64,000 nt of DNA from contig NZ_CP032548.1 of NCBI RefSeq assembly GCF_003867015.1, positions 2,547,001 to 2,611,000 of the forward strand. The letters run 5' to 3'. How positions within the stretch are numbered: position 1 is the first letter of the stretch; each line of letters begins with the position of its first letter. Origin of the DNA: Tenacibaculum singaporense. Its GTDB lineage: Bacteria; Bacteroidota; Bacteroidia; Flavobacteriales; Flavobacteriaceae. Made by a program: the position numbers and the translations under genes. This document shows, piece after piece, positions 44,595 to 55,933 of the stretch. The notes beneath the pieces are model-generated. The model searched no databases. It was given only the letters and a program-made list of their open reading frames with translations, and was not told where the DNA came from.

Positions 44595-45788
44595 TTAATG
44601 GTTTTTCAGTGCTTCTTTTATTGAAATTCGTTTTCCGTTTTTAAAAGCTACCACCCAAGCATCTTTATATCCTTTGCTTCTTACCTTAGGTAACACCTTT
44701 TTTATCCCAGATAAACTCGGTGAGTTTCCGTAGTAATATTTGTAGTAATTATCTATGAATAAAGATTCTACATTTTCTAACCCTTTAAAACTACTTGTTG
44801 AAAGTTTTTTTCTAGATGCTGCTATTTGTACTCTAAACACAACACCTGTAGATACTTCTTTGGGTTTTGTAGTTTTTTCCTTTGGTGTAGTTTCTTTTTT
44901 AACAATTTTCTTAGGTGTTTCTTTTATTGTTGCTGGTTTTGAAACCTCTTTTTCTACTAATGGTGCATTAACTGTTAGAGTTTCACTAATTGTGTTTAGT
45001 TTTAATCGCTCAAAATACTTTCTTATTGCTTGAGCTATTGACTTTGCCATTCTTATTTGACCTTTTCTAGAATTTAGAAATTTACCTTCATTTTTATTCG
45101 TTAAAAAACCTAACTCTATTAAAACACTTGGCATAACAGTTTCTCTTAGCACTAAAAAATTTGCTTGCTTTACCTTTCTATTATTTCTTTTTATGGCTAC
45201 AAAGTTATTTTGAACTAAACCTGCAATTCCTAAACTATTTTCTAAGTTTTCTTCTTGAAGTACTGACAATCCAATAACTGATTCTGGCGAATTTGGGTCA
45301 TAATCATAATTTTGCTTATAATTATCCTCTAATAAAATTACCGAGTTCTCTTTTTTAGCAATCTCTAAGTTCTCTTTATTCCCACTCAGTCCTAATACAA
45401 AAGTACTTGCTCCATGTGGATCTGGTCTTCTAAAAGCATCACAGTGGATAGACACAAATAAATCCGCCTTCTTATCATTCGCTATTTTAGCACGATTATG
45501 TAGCTCTACAAAAACATCTTTTTTACGAGTATAAACTACTTCAATATCTTTTGAAGTCAGCAACTCTTTACCAACATCCAGCGCTACTCTTAAAGCGATA
45601 TTTTTTTCTCTAAAACCATTTCCTAAGTTTCCTGGATCTTTTCCTCCATGTCCTGCATCAAGAACAACTGTATATTTTTTTTGGGCTGAAACCGATAATA
45701 TTCCTCCGTACAAAACAGTTAAAGAGGTTAGAATGATTAAGCTTAATTTTGAGATATTATATTTACGGAAATTTAAGAATCGCATCAA
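44595..45788 (-). CDS. N-acetylmuramoyl-L-alanine amidase with C-terminal SPOR-like domain
   Basis: Zinc amidase that cuts the peptide from muramic acid. An N-terminal signal or anchor (about 13-35) is followed by the Amidase_3 domain (residues about 38-260) with VVLDAGHGGKDPGNLG (His), the Glu of GFREKNIALRVA, VSIHCDAFRR (His) and the catalytic Glu in VLIELGFLTN. A Lys/Thr/Pro-rich linker (about 275-315) leads to a C-terminal SPOR-like region (VFRVQIAASRKKLSTSSFKG) that could bind denuded septal glycan. It shares a short divergent region with the LptD-like gene. Confidence 0.92.
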   Translation of the reverse strand: MMRFLNFRKYNISKLSLIILTSLTVLYGGILSVSAQKKYTVVLDAGHGGKDPGNLGNGFREKNIALRVALDVGKELLTSKDIEVVYTRKKDVFVELHNRAKIANDKKADLFVSIHCDAFRRPDPHGASTFVLGLSGNKENLEIAKKENSVILLEDNYKQNYDYDPNSPESVIGLSVLQEENLENSLGIAGLVQNNFVAIKRNNRKVKQANFLVLRETVMPSVLIELGFLTNKNEGKFLNSRKGQIRMAKSIAQAIRKYFERLKLNTISETLTVNAPLVEKEVSKPATIKETPKKIVKKETTPKEKTTKPKEVSTGVVFRVQIAASRKKLSTSSFKGLENVESLFIDNYYKYYYGNSPSLSGIKKVLPKVRSKGYKDAWVVAFKNGKRISIKEALKNH

Positions 45789-45879
45789 TAAAATTTAACT
45801 ATTTTTGGTTTTTAAAATATAGGCATTCAAATAGCACGCCAAAGTTTTTAAATATAACACAAAAATAGTATTAATAATA

Positions 45880-48582
45880 TTGCGAGCAAATCCAACTTAC
45901 ATACTTTTAGCTTTCTACCTTTTTTGTTTTCAGCTAAGTACTGCGCAAGAATTTGGCAAGAAAGGTATTACTCATCAAAAACCTAATAAAGACTCAATTT
46001 TTACTAGTCCTAAAGATACCTTAATAGGTTTAAAAAACAATGCTCTTGTTAACAAAAAAAGAGATACCGTTGCAAACGATTCTATTAAACCGAAAGAAGT
46101 AATTGATGGTATAATTACTCATGATGCTGAAGATTATACAATACAAAATGCCAAAGACAAGACAATTACTTTATACAATAAAGCTCATGTAACATATACT
46201 GATATTGATTTAAAAGCTGGAATTATTATTCTAGATTATAAAAACAATATGGTATATGCTAAAGGTATTAAGGATAGTACTGGCTATCACCAACGACCTC
46301 AATTTAAACAAGGCGGACAAGAATCTGAGCAAGACTCTATTTTATTTAACTTTAAAACTAAGAAAGCTTTAGTTTATGGTGTTAAAACAGACCAAGCAGG
46401 AATTATTACTTACGGAGAAAAAACAAAAAGAGTAAATGACTCTACCATTTACATGCGAAGGTTACGTTTTACCACTTCTAAAAAGAAGATTCCAGATTAC
46501 TATATTCAAACAAACAAAGCAAAACTAGTCCCAGGTAAAAAAATTATTGTTGGTGGTAGTAACTTAGTATTAGCTGATGTACCAACTCCCGTTTATTTGC
46601 CTTTTGCTTATTTTCCTTTAACAGATAAAAGAACATCTGGTTTTATTATTCCTTCTTGGGGAGAAAGCAATAATCAAGGTTTTTTTATGCAAAATGGAGG
46701 TTATTACTTTGCATTAAGTGACTACTTTGACTTAACTGTATTAGGGGACTTATATACCAATGGTAGCTGGGGATTAAATGCTTCTTCTAACTACTATGTT
46801 CGTTATAAATTTAATGGAAGTTTTAGTGTTCGTTTCGAGAATCTTATTCAAGGGATACGTGGTTTAAGTGATTATCAAAAGTCTACTAATTTTAACCTTA
46901 GATGGAGTCATAGTCAAGACGCTAAAGCTAGTCCAAATTCACGTTTTTCAGCCTCTGTTAACCTAGGAAGTAGTAAGTATTATCGTCAATCTTTAAACGA
47001 ATTTAATAGTTCTCAATTCTTAAATAACACGTTGAGTTCATCTATTTCATATTATAAAAATTTTGTAGGTACTCCTTTTAACCTTAGCCTAACTGCTACT
47101 CACTCACAAAACACCAATACAGAGTCCATTACCATGACACTTCCTTCTTTACAACTTAATATGGATCGTATTTATCCATTTGCAGGAAAAGGAGGAATTA
47201 AAAAGAACGCTATTCAGCGCATGGGGCTTAACTATAGTATGCAAGGTCAATATCAAATTAATACTACTGATGACGAGTTTTTCACTTCTAAAATGTTTAA
47301 AACAGCAAAAAAGGGAATACAACATAACTTAAGTACAAATACAAGTTTAAAAGCTTTTAAATACTTTACATTATCACCTAGTGTAAACTATAAGGATGTT
47401 TGGTACTTTGATCAAATCAAAAAACGATATGACCCTACCGCCGTAAACAAAGACGGTAATTTTGGTGCTGCTGTTAATGATACTATCAGTGGTTTTACAC
47501 GTTATAATGAATATAATTTCGGAGTTTCATTATCTACCAATATATATGGTACATTTAACTTTAAAAAAGGCCGTTTAAAAGCGATTCGTCATACAATTAG
47601 ACCCTCTATTTCATACGGATATCGTCCAAATTTTGCTGATGATTATGATTTAACAGTTCGTCAAAGTTCTGATCCAAATGACTTATTAACCTACTCTCCT
47701 TTTGAAGGTGGTATTTATGGAACACCTGGAAGTGGAGTTTCAAACTCTATTGGTATTTCTGTAAACAATGTTTTAGAAGCCAAAGTAGCTCCAAAAGACC
47801 CTGACAGTGATGAAGAGGATAAAAAAATTACTATTCTTAACAATTTAAATTTCAGTACAAGTTATAACATTGCTGCTGATAGTTTACGTTGGTCTCCTGT
47901 AAGAGCTAATGCTGGTACACGTCTTTTCAAAGATAAACTCGCTTTAAACATGAATGCTACTTTCGATCCTTACCAAGTAAACAGCAAAGGACAAAGAATA
48001 AATAAATTTAATGGTAGTCTTCTTAGAATGACTAATTTGGGAGTAACAGCAAACTACTCTATTTCTAGTAAAGATTTTGAAAAAAATAAAGATGGTAAAG
48101 ATGACTCTGATAATAAAAGTGGAAATGGAGCTCAAGACACCCCAGACGTTTTTGGAGAAGATATAGGCCCTACCAATGGTTTTTCGAATAATAGAAGTAA
48201 CAAAAAAGGAGAAAGCGAAACTAAAGAAACCGAACTATACAGAGCTAAAATCCCTTGGACTCTTAATTTAGCTTATAGTATGAGCTATACAAACAATGGT
48301 TTAGAAAGTAAAATTGGTAATAATACATTAATGTTTAGTGGCGATGTTGAACTTTCACCTAAATGGAAAGTTGGTTTTTCTTCTGGTTACGATATTAAAG
48401 ACAACGCTTTCACCTACACTAGATTAAACTTTTCTAGAGATTTAGATAGTTGGCGATTTAATTTTAATTGGACTCCTTTTGGTGTTAATTCTTCTTATAA
48501 TTTCTTTATTGGAGTTAAATCCTCTGTGTTAAGCGACCTAAAATGGGATAAAAATAAACCACCAGATAGAGTTTTATTTTAG
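45880..48582 (+). CDS. LptD-like LPS assembly outer membrane protein
   Basis: A 900-residue protein starting at TTG with a signal peptide (PTYILLAFYLFCFQLSTAQ). Residues about 85-250 form an OstA-like region that builds the periplasmic bridge (ITLYNKAHVTYTDIDLKAGI). The rest is aromatic- and Ser-rich beta-barrel with many alternating strands. This matches the large flavobacterial LptD homologues, which insert lipopolysaccharide into the outer leaflet. No ATG is available upstream of the signal peptide, so TTG is chosen. It ends next to the RidA gene. Confidence 0.85.
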   Translation: MRANPTYILLAFYLFCFQLSTAQEFGKKGITHQKPNKDSIFTSPKDTLIGLKNNALVNKKRDTVANDSIKPKEVIDGIITHDAEDYTIQNAKDKTITLYNKAHVTYTDIDLKAGIIILDYKNNMVYAKGIKDSTGYHQRPQFKQGGQESEQDSILFNFKTKKALVYGVKTDQAGIITYGEKTKRVNDSTIYMRRLRFTTSKKKIPDYYIQTNKAKLVPGKKIIVGGSNLVLADVPTPVYLPFAYFPLTDKRTSGFIIPSWGESNNQGFFMQNGGYYFALSDYFDLTVLGDLYTNGSWGLNASSNYYVRYKFNGSFSVRFENLIQGIRGLSDYQKSTNFNLRWSHSQDAKASPNSRFSASVNLGSSKYYRQSLNEFNSSQFLNNTLSSSISYYKNFVGTPFNLSLTATHSQNTNTESITMTLPSLQLNMDRIYPFAGKGGIKKNAIQRMGLNYSMQGQYQINTTDDEFFTSKMFKTAKKGIQHNLSTNTSLKAFKYFTLSPSVNYKDVWYFDQIKKRYDPTAVNKDGNFGAAVNDTISGFTRYNEYNFGVSLSTNIYGTFNFKKGRLKAIRHTIRPSISYGYRPNFADDYDLTVRQSSDPNDLLTYSPFEGGIYGTPGSGVSNSIGISVNNVLEAKVAPKDPDSDEEDKKITILNNLNFSTSYNIAADSLRWSPVRANAGTRLFKDKLALNMNATFDPYQVNSKGQRINKFNGSLLRMTNLGVTANYSISSKDFEKNKDGKDDSDNKSGNGAQDTPDVFGEDIGPTNGFSNNRSNKKGESETKETELYRAKIPWTLNLAYSMSYTNNGLESKIGNNTLMFSGDVELSPKWKVGFSSGYDIKDNAFTYTRLNFSRDLDSWRFNFNWTPFGVNSSYNFFIGVKSSVLSDLKWDKNKPPDRVLF

Positions 48583-48645
48583 AAGTTAGAAAAATCTAAC
48601 TTTTTCCTTTTAACAAAGTAAGCAACTTTATAAACTCAAACTAAA

Positions 48646-49026
48646 ATGAAAAAAATAATAACAACTGAAAAAGCTCCGGCTCCAATTGGTCCATATAACC
48701 AAGCCGTACTTAGCGGAAATACTTTATACACTTCTGGACAAATAGCTATTAACCCTGAAACTGGTGAGTTAGTTTTAGATTCTATTGAAGCAGAAACAAA
48801 ACAAGTAATGCAAAACATGAAAGAAGTATTAGCTGCTGCTGATATGACTTTTGAAAACGTTATTAAAACTTCTATTTTTATTTCAGATATGCATAACTTT
48901 TCAAAAATTAATGCTGTTTACGGTGAGTATTTCGATGACGCTACAGCTCCTGCTCGTGAAACAGTAGAAGTTGCTAACCTACCTAAGTTTGTTAATGTAG
49001 AAATTAGTATGATTGCTGTTAAGTAA
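48646..49026 (+). CDS. ridA: RidA family reactive-enamine deaminase
   Basis: A 126-residue protein with the whole family pattern: APAPIGPYNQAVLSGNTLYT at the N-terminus, GQIAINPETGELV, and the C-terminal APARETVEVANLPKFVNVEI with the conserved Arg that contacts the substrate carboxylate. RidA hydrolyses 2-aminoacrylate and similar imines made by PLP enzymes; the serine dehydratase at 53867 does not use PLP. Confidence 0.95.
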   Translation: MKKIITTEKAPAPIGPYNQAVLSGNTLYTSGQIAINPETGELVLDSIEAETKQVMQNMKEVLAAADMTFENVIKTSIFISDMHNFSKINAVYGEYFDDATAPARETVEVANLPKFVNVEISMIAVK

Positions 49027-49051
49027 GACAATCTCAAAACATGAATAAATA

Positions 49052-49082
49052 AAAAATCCACTTTTAAAAAGTGGATTTTTTA
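49052..49082. terminator. bidirectional terminator
   Basis: Stem AAAAATCCACTTTT / AAAAGTGGATTTTT between the convergent ridA and mgsA genes. Confidence 0.9.
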
Positions 49083-49083
49083 T

Positions 49084-49446
49084 TTATATCGCTTTTATTA
49101 ATAATTCAGCAGTTGATGGATTCGTAGCTAGCGGAACATCGTGTACATCACACAAACGCATTAACATAGAAATATCTGGTTCATGAGGATGTTTTGCTAA
49201 AGGATCTCTAAAAAATAGTACCATTTGACATTTCCCTTCTGCTACTCTACCAGCAATTTGCGCATCACCTCCAATAGGTCCTGATAAAAATTTTGTTACT
49301 TCAAAACCTGCTTTTTCAGCTTTCTCTCCAGTTGTTCCTGTTGAAATTAACTGAACACTTTTTTGATGTAAGACATCTTTGTGTTCATTTAAAAACTGAA
49401 CCATTTCAGCTTTCATTCCATCATGTGCTATAATTGCTATTTCCAT
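49084..49446 (-). CDS. mgsA: methylglyoxal synthase
   Basis: Converts dihydroxyacetone phosphate to methylglyoxal, a bypass when phosphate is low. The 120-residue protein has IAIIAHDGMK, STGTTGEKAEKAGFEV, GPIGGDAQIAGRVAEGK with the catalytic Asp, and LFFRDPLAKHPHEPDISML. It is shorter than the E. coli enzyme (152), mostly at the ends. It lies downstream of gapA, past a terminator, in the glycolytic group. Confidence 0.92.
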   Translation of the reverse strand: MEIAIIAHDGMKAEMVQFLNEHKDVLHQKSVQLISTGTTGEKAEKAGFEVTKFLSGPIGGDAQIAGRVAEGKCQMVLFFRDPLAKHPHEPDISMLMRLCDVHDVPLATNPSTAELLIKAI

Positions 49447-49462
49447 AAATAATGTTTAAAAA

Positions 49463-49488
49463 AGTATTCCCGCCAAAAGCGGGAATAC
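49463..49488 (-). terminator. terminator of gapA
   Basis: Stem GTATTCCCGC / GCGGGAATAC with a 5-base loop, then six T on the minus strand. Confidence 0.88.
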
Positions 49489-49512
49489 AATATTACAAAA
49501 TATTTTATGCTT

Positions 49513-50508
<996 letters not shown>

Positions 50509-50528
50509 TTAAAATTTTATATTCTTGT

Positions 50529-51512
50529 TTAAGTGGTCATAATATCTGATACGCGTAATAATTCGGTATCGATATTATGCTGACCTTTGATTGCTTTTTC
50601 TAAATCGGTAGCTATTACTTTATTATCTTTTAATCCTACCATCAAGTTTGTCTTTCCATCAAGTAAAAGTTCTACAGCACTTACTCCTAACCTACTTGCT
50701 AAAACTCTATCAAAACATGAAGGAGAACCTCCTCGCTGCATATGTCCTAACACAGAAACCCTCACTTCATATTCAGGTAAGTTTTCTTCTACATAATCAG
50801 CTAATTCAAATACATTTTTACCTGTTTTATCTCCTTCTGAAACTACTACGATACTTGACGATTTCCCTGATCTTCTACTCTTCTTCAAAGATTCCAACAT
50901 TCTTTCCAGCCCTAAGTCTTCTTCAGGAATTAAAATCTCTTCTGCTCCTGCTCCAACACCAGCGTTTAGTGCTATAAATCCTGCATCACGCCCCATAACC
51001 TCAACAAAGAAAAGTCGATTATGAGAAGATGCAGTATCTCTAATTTTATCAATTGCTTCTACAGCTGTATTCAAAGCTGTATCGTAACCAAGTGTATGAC
51101 TTGTTCCTGAAATATCATTATCTATGGTTCCAGGAATTCCTATTATAGGGAAATTGAACTCTTTATTAAAAATCACTCCTCCTGTGAAAGAACCATCTCC
51201 ACCAATTACCACCAAGGCGTCTACATTGTTCTTTTTTAGACTTTCATAGGCTTTTTGACGTCCTTCTTTAGTTCTAAAATCTTTTGAACGAGCCGATTTT
51301 AAAATGGTACCTCCCTTGTGAATTATATTATTCACACTTCTAGCGGTTAATGGAATTAAATCTCCTTCTATCAATCCTTGATACCCTCTGTAAATTCCCA
51401 TACAATCCGTTCGGTAATAAGCACAAGTCCTTACAACAGATCGTATCGCGGCATTCATTCCTGGAGCATCCCCTCCAGAAGTCATCACTGCTATTTTTTT
51501 AATTTTTCTCAT
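50529..51512 (-). CDS. pfkA: ATP-dependent 6-phosphofructokinase
   Basis: Commits fructose-6-phosphate to glycolysis. The start at 51512 gives 328 residues, close to the usual 320; a TAAATTTG -7 box at 51524-51531 lies inside the longer frame to 51536. Motifs: TSGGDAPGMNAAIRSVV near the N-terminus, ATP site GGDGSFTGG, PGTIDNDISGTSHTLGYDTA with catalytic Asp, and VEVMGRDAGFIAL. The catalytic and ATP-binding pattern is that of the ATP-using group A enzymes. Confidence 0.97.
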   Translation of the reverse strand: MRKIKKIAVMTSGGDAPGMNAAIRSVVRTCAYYRTDCMGIYRGYQGLIEGDLIPLTARSVNNIIHKGGTILKSARSKDFRTKEGRQKAYESLKKNNVDALVVIGGDGSFTGGVIFNKEFNFPIIGIPGTIDNDISGTSHTLGYDTALNTAVEAIDKIRDTASSHNRLFFVEVMGRDAGFIALNAGVGAGAEEILIPEEDLGLERMLESLKKSRRSGKSSSIVVVSEGDKTGKNVFELADYVEENLPEYEVRVSVLGHMQRGGSPSCFDRVLASRLGVSAVELLLDGKTNLMVGLKDNKVIATDLEKAIKGQHNIDTELLRVSDIMTT

Positions 51513-51523
51513 AAAACGAATAT

Positions 51524-51531
51524 CAAATTTA
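51524..51531 (-). promoter_or_regulatory. -7 box of pfkA-gapA
   Basis: TAAATTTG on the minus strand, 11 bases before the ATG at 51512. Confidence 0.55.
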
Positions 51532-51536
51532 CTCAA

Positions 51537-51869
51537 TTTTAGTCATTTTTAAGTAAAAAAACAGCAAATTCATTTTGCTTTTTAATTGAAGTTTAACGTT
51601 TGATTTTATTTGATTATTTACAAGCGATGTAACAAAGCAAAATAGATAATCAATCTCTTTGAAATACAATGTTGTTGTAAAGCTTTACCCTTATATTAAT
51701 TTTAGCTTTCAAGTTAAAAAAACAGACATTATAAAGCACTGAAATTAAACGTATTCACATTGTAAAAACATTAAATTTAGGAAGAAAAATATATTAGCAA
51801 TAAAGTTTTAGTCTATACTCTTAAGTTAGAAGAATTGAGGTATTAATTTCAACAACAATATTTAAATAA
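51537..51869. other. intergenic region between pfkA and the TPR gene
   Basis: About 330 AT-rich bases that hold the pfkA promoter side and the 3' side of the TPR gene. A short hairpin with AGCAAA/TTTGCT arms near 51572-51592 is the only structure noticed. No ORF of note, RNA gene or repeat was recognised. Confidence 0.4.
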
Positions 51870-53240
51870 CTATTGAACTGCTTTATCGTAACTAGATATA
51901 ATTTTTTGTATTCTTTTATTTTCAAAAACTGAAGGATATAACTCTTTTACTATTGTATGGTACTCAAAATCGATAGCTAAAGCATTATTCAAATGTGTTA
52001 CACTATATTCCTCTTTACCAAGAATCATAAATAACCCACAAAGTCTATATTCAATTTCTGCAAACTCTTTATATGTTTTTTTCGCCTGAATTAATGTCTT
52101 AAGAGCCTCACTAAACTCTCCTAAGAATAATAATATATCTGCCAATGCAACATATATCTCAATTTCTCTATCTCCTAGTGATAAGCAAGTTCTGAAAGCT
52201 TTAACGGATTCTTCGTAAAAATTGAGTTTTAAATTGATATCTCCATAACGTCTCCAATATAAAACGTTTGCCTCATCTATATGAATGGCTTTGTTAATGT
52301 AATAAAGTGCCTTTTGATAATTTCCTTGGTTATAACAAGCATTTGTTAATAAAATCCAACCTCTATCTAAAAGTGGGTCTTCATGTACTGCCTTTTTATA
52401 AAAATGTATTGCTGTTTGTGTATTCTCAAGTTTCTCATAACACTCTCCTATTCTTATATAGGCATAAGCCGTTGGATCATCTAACTCTAGTGTAACTAAA
52501 TAATTTTCTATAGCTTCTTCGTACCTCTTTAACTCTTCTAAAGATTTTGCTTTCTCTAAATAACCTCCTATAAAACTATCATCAATCAATACTGCATAAT
52601 CAAAAGCTGTTAATGCTTCTTTAAACATTCCTAACTCAAAATATTGTCTCCCTAATTGATGCCACGCTACTTCGCAATATGGATTTTTATCTAAATATGA
52701 ATTTAAAAATTTTATTGCATCCTCATGACTATCCTCCATATCAAAACAATAAACTATATTGTACAACGATGAATAATCTTCATAATCTACCTCAATACAT
52801 TTAGCAAAATTTAAACGTGCATTTTCAAAATCATCAAGATATAAGTATTCCATACCTATCATAGACCAAACATCAGATGGATCTTCTATGTACTGCAAAG
52901 ATTCTTTTAAAATAGCAATTGCTTCTGTGTGCTGTTTCTTTTTAGATAAGATAATTGCTTTTTGGATAAATACCTCATCATTATGAGGTTCTACAGCTTC
53001 GATATTAGATAGCATCTTAATTGCTTCGTGCAATTCGTCTTCAAAAATTAAAATTTCTACTTTCATTAATTTTAATTGAATTGAAGATGGATGCTGCTCC
53101 AAACCTAACTGTACAGCTTTTTTTGCCAACGATTGCTTACCTATATTTAAATAATGCTCTATAATTGTTTCAAACTCTACAGCATCGAAAAAATATACCT
53201 CGTTGGTTTTCAACATGGATTCAAATTTAGATATTGACAT
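51870..53240 (-). CDS. tetratricopeptide-repeat (TPR) protein
   Basis: A 456-residue protein built of around ten 34-residue TPR units from about residue 20 to the end, for example AWHQLGRQYFELGMFKEALT, GYLEKAKSLEELKRYEEAIE and AYIRIGECYEKLENTQTAIH. No signal peptide, so it is probably a cytoplasmic scaffold. Function cannot be read from TPRs alone. It lies between long intergenic stretches and appears to be transcribed alone. Confidence 0.85.
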   Translation of the reverse strand: MSISKFESMLKTNEVYFFDAVEFETIIEHYLNIGKQSLAKKAVQLGLEQHPSSIQLKLMKVEILIFEDELHEAIKMLSNIEAVEPHNDEVFIQKAIILSKKKQHTEAIAILKESLQYIEDPSDVWSMIGMEYLYLDDFENARLNFAKCIEVDYEDYSSLYNIVYCFDMEDSHEDAIKFLNSYLDKNPYCEVAWHQLGRQYFELGMFKEALTAFDYAVLIDDSFIGGYLEKAKSLEELKRYEEAIENYLVTLELDDPTAYAYIRIGECYEKLENTQTAIHFYKKAVHEDPLLDRGWILLTNACYNQGNYQKALYYINKAIHIDEANVLYWRRYGDINLKLNFYEESVKAFRTCLSLGDREIEIYVALADILLFLGEFSEALKTLIQAKKTYKEFAEIEYRLCGLFMILGKEEYSVTHLNNALAIDFEYHTIVKELYPSVFENKRIQKIISSYDKAVQ

Positions 53241-53434
53241 AGGCTACAGATTTGAATTTATATAAAGTTACTACAAGAACAATACCTATTTACTCATATG
53301 TTTATTTCTTTTCAACAATTTAATTAACAATACTGAGCTCTCTTTCTTATTAACACTTAGATATTTGAAAGAGTTAATTATTTTTCTATATTTGAAAGAA
53401 CAAAAAAATAACATCTAATTTTAAACAAAAAATC

Positions 53435-53776
53435 ATGAGTAAATTTGACGAAAAAGTAGCGCTTTATAAAAAATTTATGGACGATAGAGATATCCGTTCT
53501 AATACTGATTTATTAACTGCTGTTACAAAAGGATTAGGTCCTTCTATTTATAAAAATGATGCTGAAACAGTATCAGGAAGTGACCCTAAAGAACTAGAAA
53601 CTGTTAAGAAAAATTTCTTAATGAAAAAATTAGGTTTAGCTGATGGACCTGAATTAGATAAGGCTATTGGAGAAGTGATGGAAAGAATTGGAAAGTCTGA
53701 AAGAAACAAGTATCGTGCAGTTGTATACTACATGTTAGTTAAGAAATTTGATAAAGAGTCTGTTTACGGAATGTAA
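53435..53776 (+). CDS. DUF2853 family protein
   Basis: A 113-residue soluble, highly charged protein: N-terminal KVALYKKFMDDRDIRSNTDL, then GLGPSIYKNDAETVSGSDPK, then a C-terminal helix YRAVVYYMLVKKFDKESVYG. This matches the DUF2853 family, whose members have a helical fold and no established role. It ends in a clear terminator. Confidence 0.88.
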   Translation: MSKFDEKVALYKKFMDDRDIRSNTDLLTAVTKGLGPSIYKNDAETVSGSDPKELETVKKNFLMKKLGLADGPELDKAIGEVMERIGKSERNKYRAVVYYMLVKKFDKESVYGM

Positions 53777-53800
53777 TAACTCTCTTTTTAAGAAAATATA

Positions 53801-53836
53801 AATCCTGTATTTAAGTTTTAAATACAGGATTTTTTT
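53801..53836 (+). terminator. terminator of the DUF2853 gene
   Basis: Stem AATCCTGTATTT / AAATACAGGATT with a 7-base loop and seven T. Confidence 0.9.
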
Positions 53837-53866
53837 ATTTTAGCCACCAACAAACAACTTATATTT

Positions 53867-55291
53867 ATGTCGCAATTTATTAGTGTTTTTGACATGCTTA
53901 AAATTGGGGTAGGACCTTCTAGTTCTCATACCCTAGGCCCTTGGAGAGCGGCTCAACAATGGATTCAAAAATTAAAAGACACAAATGAATTTCTTTTAAT
54001 TGAAGAAATAAAAGTGGACTTATATGGTTCTCTTTCATTAACAGGTAAAGGGCATGCGACAGATTTAGCTGTTTTATTAGGTTTAAGTGGAGCTGATCCT
54101 GAATATATTCCAATTGAAACTATTGATGTTATTATCAATGACATTAAAACCAAAGAGCTTTTATTTTTTAATAATGAAAGAAATATTGCTTTTGCCAATG
54201 GCTCAGTAAAATTCAACAAAGAATTTTTACCATTTCATGCCAATGGAATGACTTTTAGAGGATATGCTAACGGTGTAGAAATTTCTACAGAAACATACTA
54301 TTCTATTGGTGGAGGGTTCATTGTGCAAGAAGACGATAATCTTGCTGAAGATATTGAAATTAATAAACAAAACTTTCCTTTCCCTATCAACAGAGCTACT
54401 GAGCTTGAAGCGTATTGTGAAAAAGAAAAGTTAAACATTTCTGATATTGTTTACCAAAATGAACTTGTAATTAATTCTGCTGAAGACATCGACAAAGAAT
54501 TACATCGCATATGGAACACTATGTTAGAATGTATGTATATTGGTTGTCACACTCAAGGAATTTTACCTGGCGGATTAAATGTAAAACGACGTGCATTTGA
54601 AACACATCAAAGGCTTATTAAAGAAGCTGAATACACTAACCAACAAGAATGGATTACCGCTATTAGAAGTACAGAAGTAAAATTCCGTGAAATTTTAAAA
54701 TGGGTAAGTTGTTTAGCTTTATCTGTTAACGAAGTGAATGCTTCTTTGGGTAGAGTTGTTACTGCTCCAACCAATGGAAGTGCCGGAGTTATTCCTGCTG
54801 TAATAATGTACTATTTAGTAATAGAAAACCACGATGCTACTTTTGAACATGTTAAAAAATTCTTGCTAGTTGCTGGAGAAATAGGAAGTATATTTAAGAA
54901 GAATGCTACAATTTCTGCGGCTATGGGTGGTTGTCAAGCTGAAATTGGTGTATCTTCTGCCATGGCCGCTGCTGCATTAACAGAATTGTTAGGCGGAACT
55001 CCGTCACAATGCTTAGTTGCTGCTGAAATTGCCATGGAACATCATTTAGGGCTCACTTGTGATCCTATTGGCGGATTAGTACAAGTGCCTTGTATTGAAC
55101 GTAATGCTATGGGAGCCATTAAAGCTATTAACGCTGCTGAATTAGCTTTAGAAACCAATCCAAAAGAATCTAAAGTGCCTTTAGACAAAGTAGTTGATAC
55201 CATGTGGGAAACAGCTAAAGATATGAATAGAAATTATAAAGAAACTTCAGAAGGAGGTTTAGCCGTAACTGTACGATTAGCTGATTGTTAA
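53867..55291 (+). CDS. sdaA: L-serine dehydratase (iron-sulfur type)
   Basis: Deaminates L-serine to pyruvate and ammonia with a [4Fe-4S] cluster, independent of PLP. The 474-residue single-chain form has the N-terminal beta domain ([24 protein letters not shown] start) and the alpha domain with the cluster cysteines: [30 protein letters not shown] and [20 protein letters not shown]. Length fits the single-chain SdaA. Ends three bases before the convergent SanA-like gene. Confidence 0.95.
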   Translation: MSQFISVFDMLKIGVGPSSSHTLGPWRAAQQWIQKLKDTNEFLLIEEIKVDLYGSLSLTGKGHATDLAVLLGLSGADPEYIPIETIDVIINDIKTKELLFFNNERNIAFANGSVKFNKEFLPFHANGMTFRGYANGVEISTETYYSIGGGFIVQEDDNLAEDIEINKQNFPFPINRATELEAYCEKEKLNISDIVYQNELVINSAEDIDKELHRIWNTMLECMYIGCHTQGILPGGLNVKRRAFETHQRLIKEAEYTNQQEWITAIRSTEVKFREILKWVSCLALSVNEVNASLGRVVTAPTNGSAGVIPAVIMYYLVIENHDATFEHVKKFLLVAGEIGSIFKKNATISAAMGGCQAEIGVSSAMAAAALTELLGGTPSQCLVAAEIAMEHHLGLTCDPIGGLVQVPCIERNAMGAIKAINAAELALETNPKESKVPLDKVVDTMWETAKDMNRNYKETSEGGLAVTVRLADC

Positions 55292-55294
55292 GAA

Positions 55295-55933
55295 TTATTT
55301 TATTTCAACAGGTTCTCCTAAAAACTTAGGGTTAACATTTAAGAGAATATCTACAAATACTTTTACCCTTGCTAAATATTCTCTTAATTGAACTTTTATA
55401 GCTTTTTTTCCTGAAACTCCTCTGGCGTTATACCCTATTGCTTCAATATCAAAATGGTTTGCCAAATACAATGCTCTTTCATTATGAAATTGTTGAGATA
55501 TTATTGTTACTGAGGTTTGACCAAAAACCTCTTTAACCCTTACCATCGAATCTAAGGTTCTAAAACCAGCATAATCTAAATAAATTTTACTCTCAGGAAT
55601 TCCTGCTTCAATCAAATCATTTTTAAAATCTGTTGGTTCATCATATCCTTGGGAGCCATTATCGCCACTTACTAAAATAAAATCAATTTTTTCAGCTTTG
55701 TATAACTCCACAGCAGCATTCAAACGAAATTGATAATACAGATTTATTCTCCCATCAGACAAATACTTTACTGTACCTAATAACAGCCCTACTTTATTTT
55801 TAGATATATTTTCTGTAGAATTAAATAATTTTCCTTCTGCATTATTAATTATTACTTTGTTTGAAACATAAATAGAAGTAATAACTAGTAAACAACTTAA
55901 AAGAAAAAGAATAGCAACTTTTTTTCGTTTCAT
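55295..55933 (-). CDS. SanA/YdcF-like DUF218 protein
   Basis: A 212-residue protein with an N-terminal membrane anchor (KKVAILFLLSCLLVITSIYV) and a DUF218 domain: GLLLGTVKYLSDGRINLYYQ, LVSGDNGSQGYDEPTDFKND, and TIISQQFHNERALYLANHFD. SanA in E. coli affects envelope barrier function and vancomycin resistance at high temperature. It starts right after the YaaA stop codon, so the two are co-transcribed. Confidence 0.85.
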   Translation of the reverse strand: MKRKKVAILFLLSCLLVITSIYVSNKVIINNAEGKLFNSTENISKNKVGLLLGTVKYLSDGRINLYYQFRLNAAVELYKAEKIDFILVSGDNGSQGYDEPTDFKNDLIEAGIPESKIYLDYAGFRTLDSMVRVKEVFGQTSVTIISQQFHNERALYLANHFDIEAIGYNARGVSGKKAIKVQLREYLARVKVFVDILLNVNPKFLGEPVEIK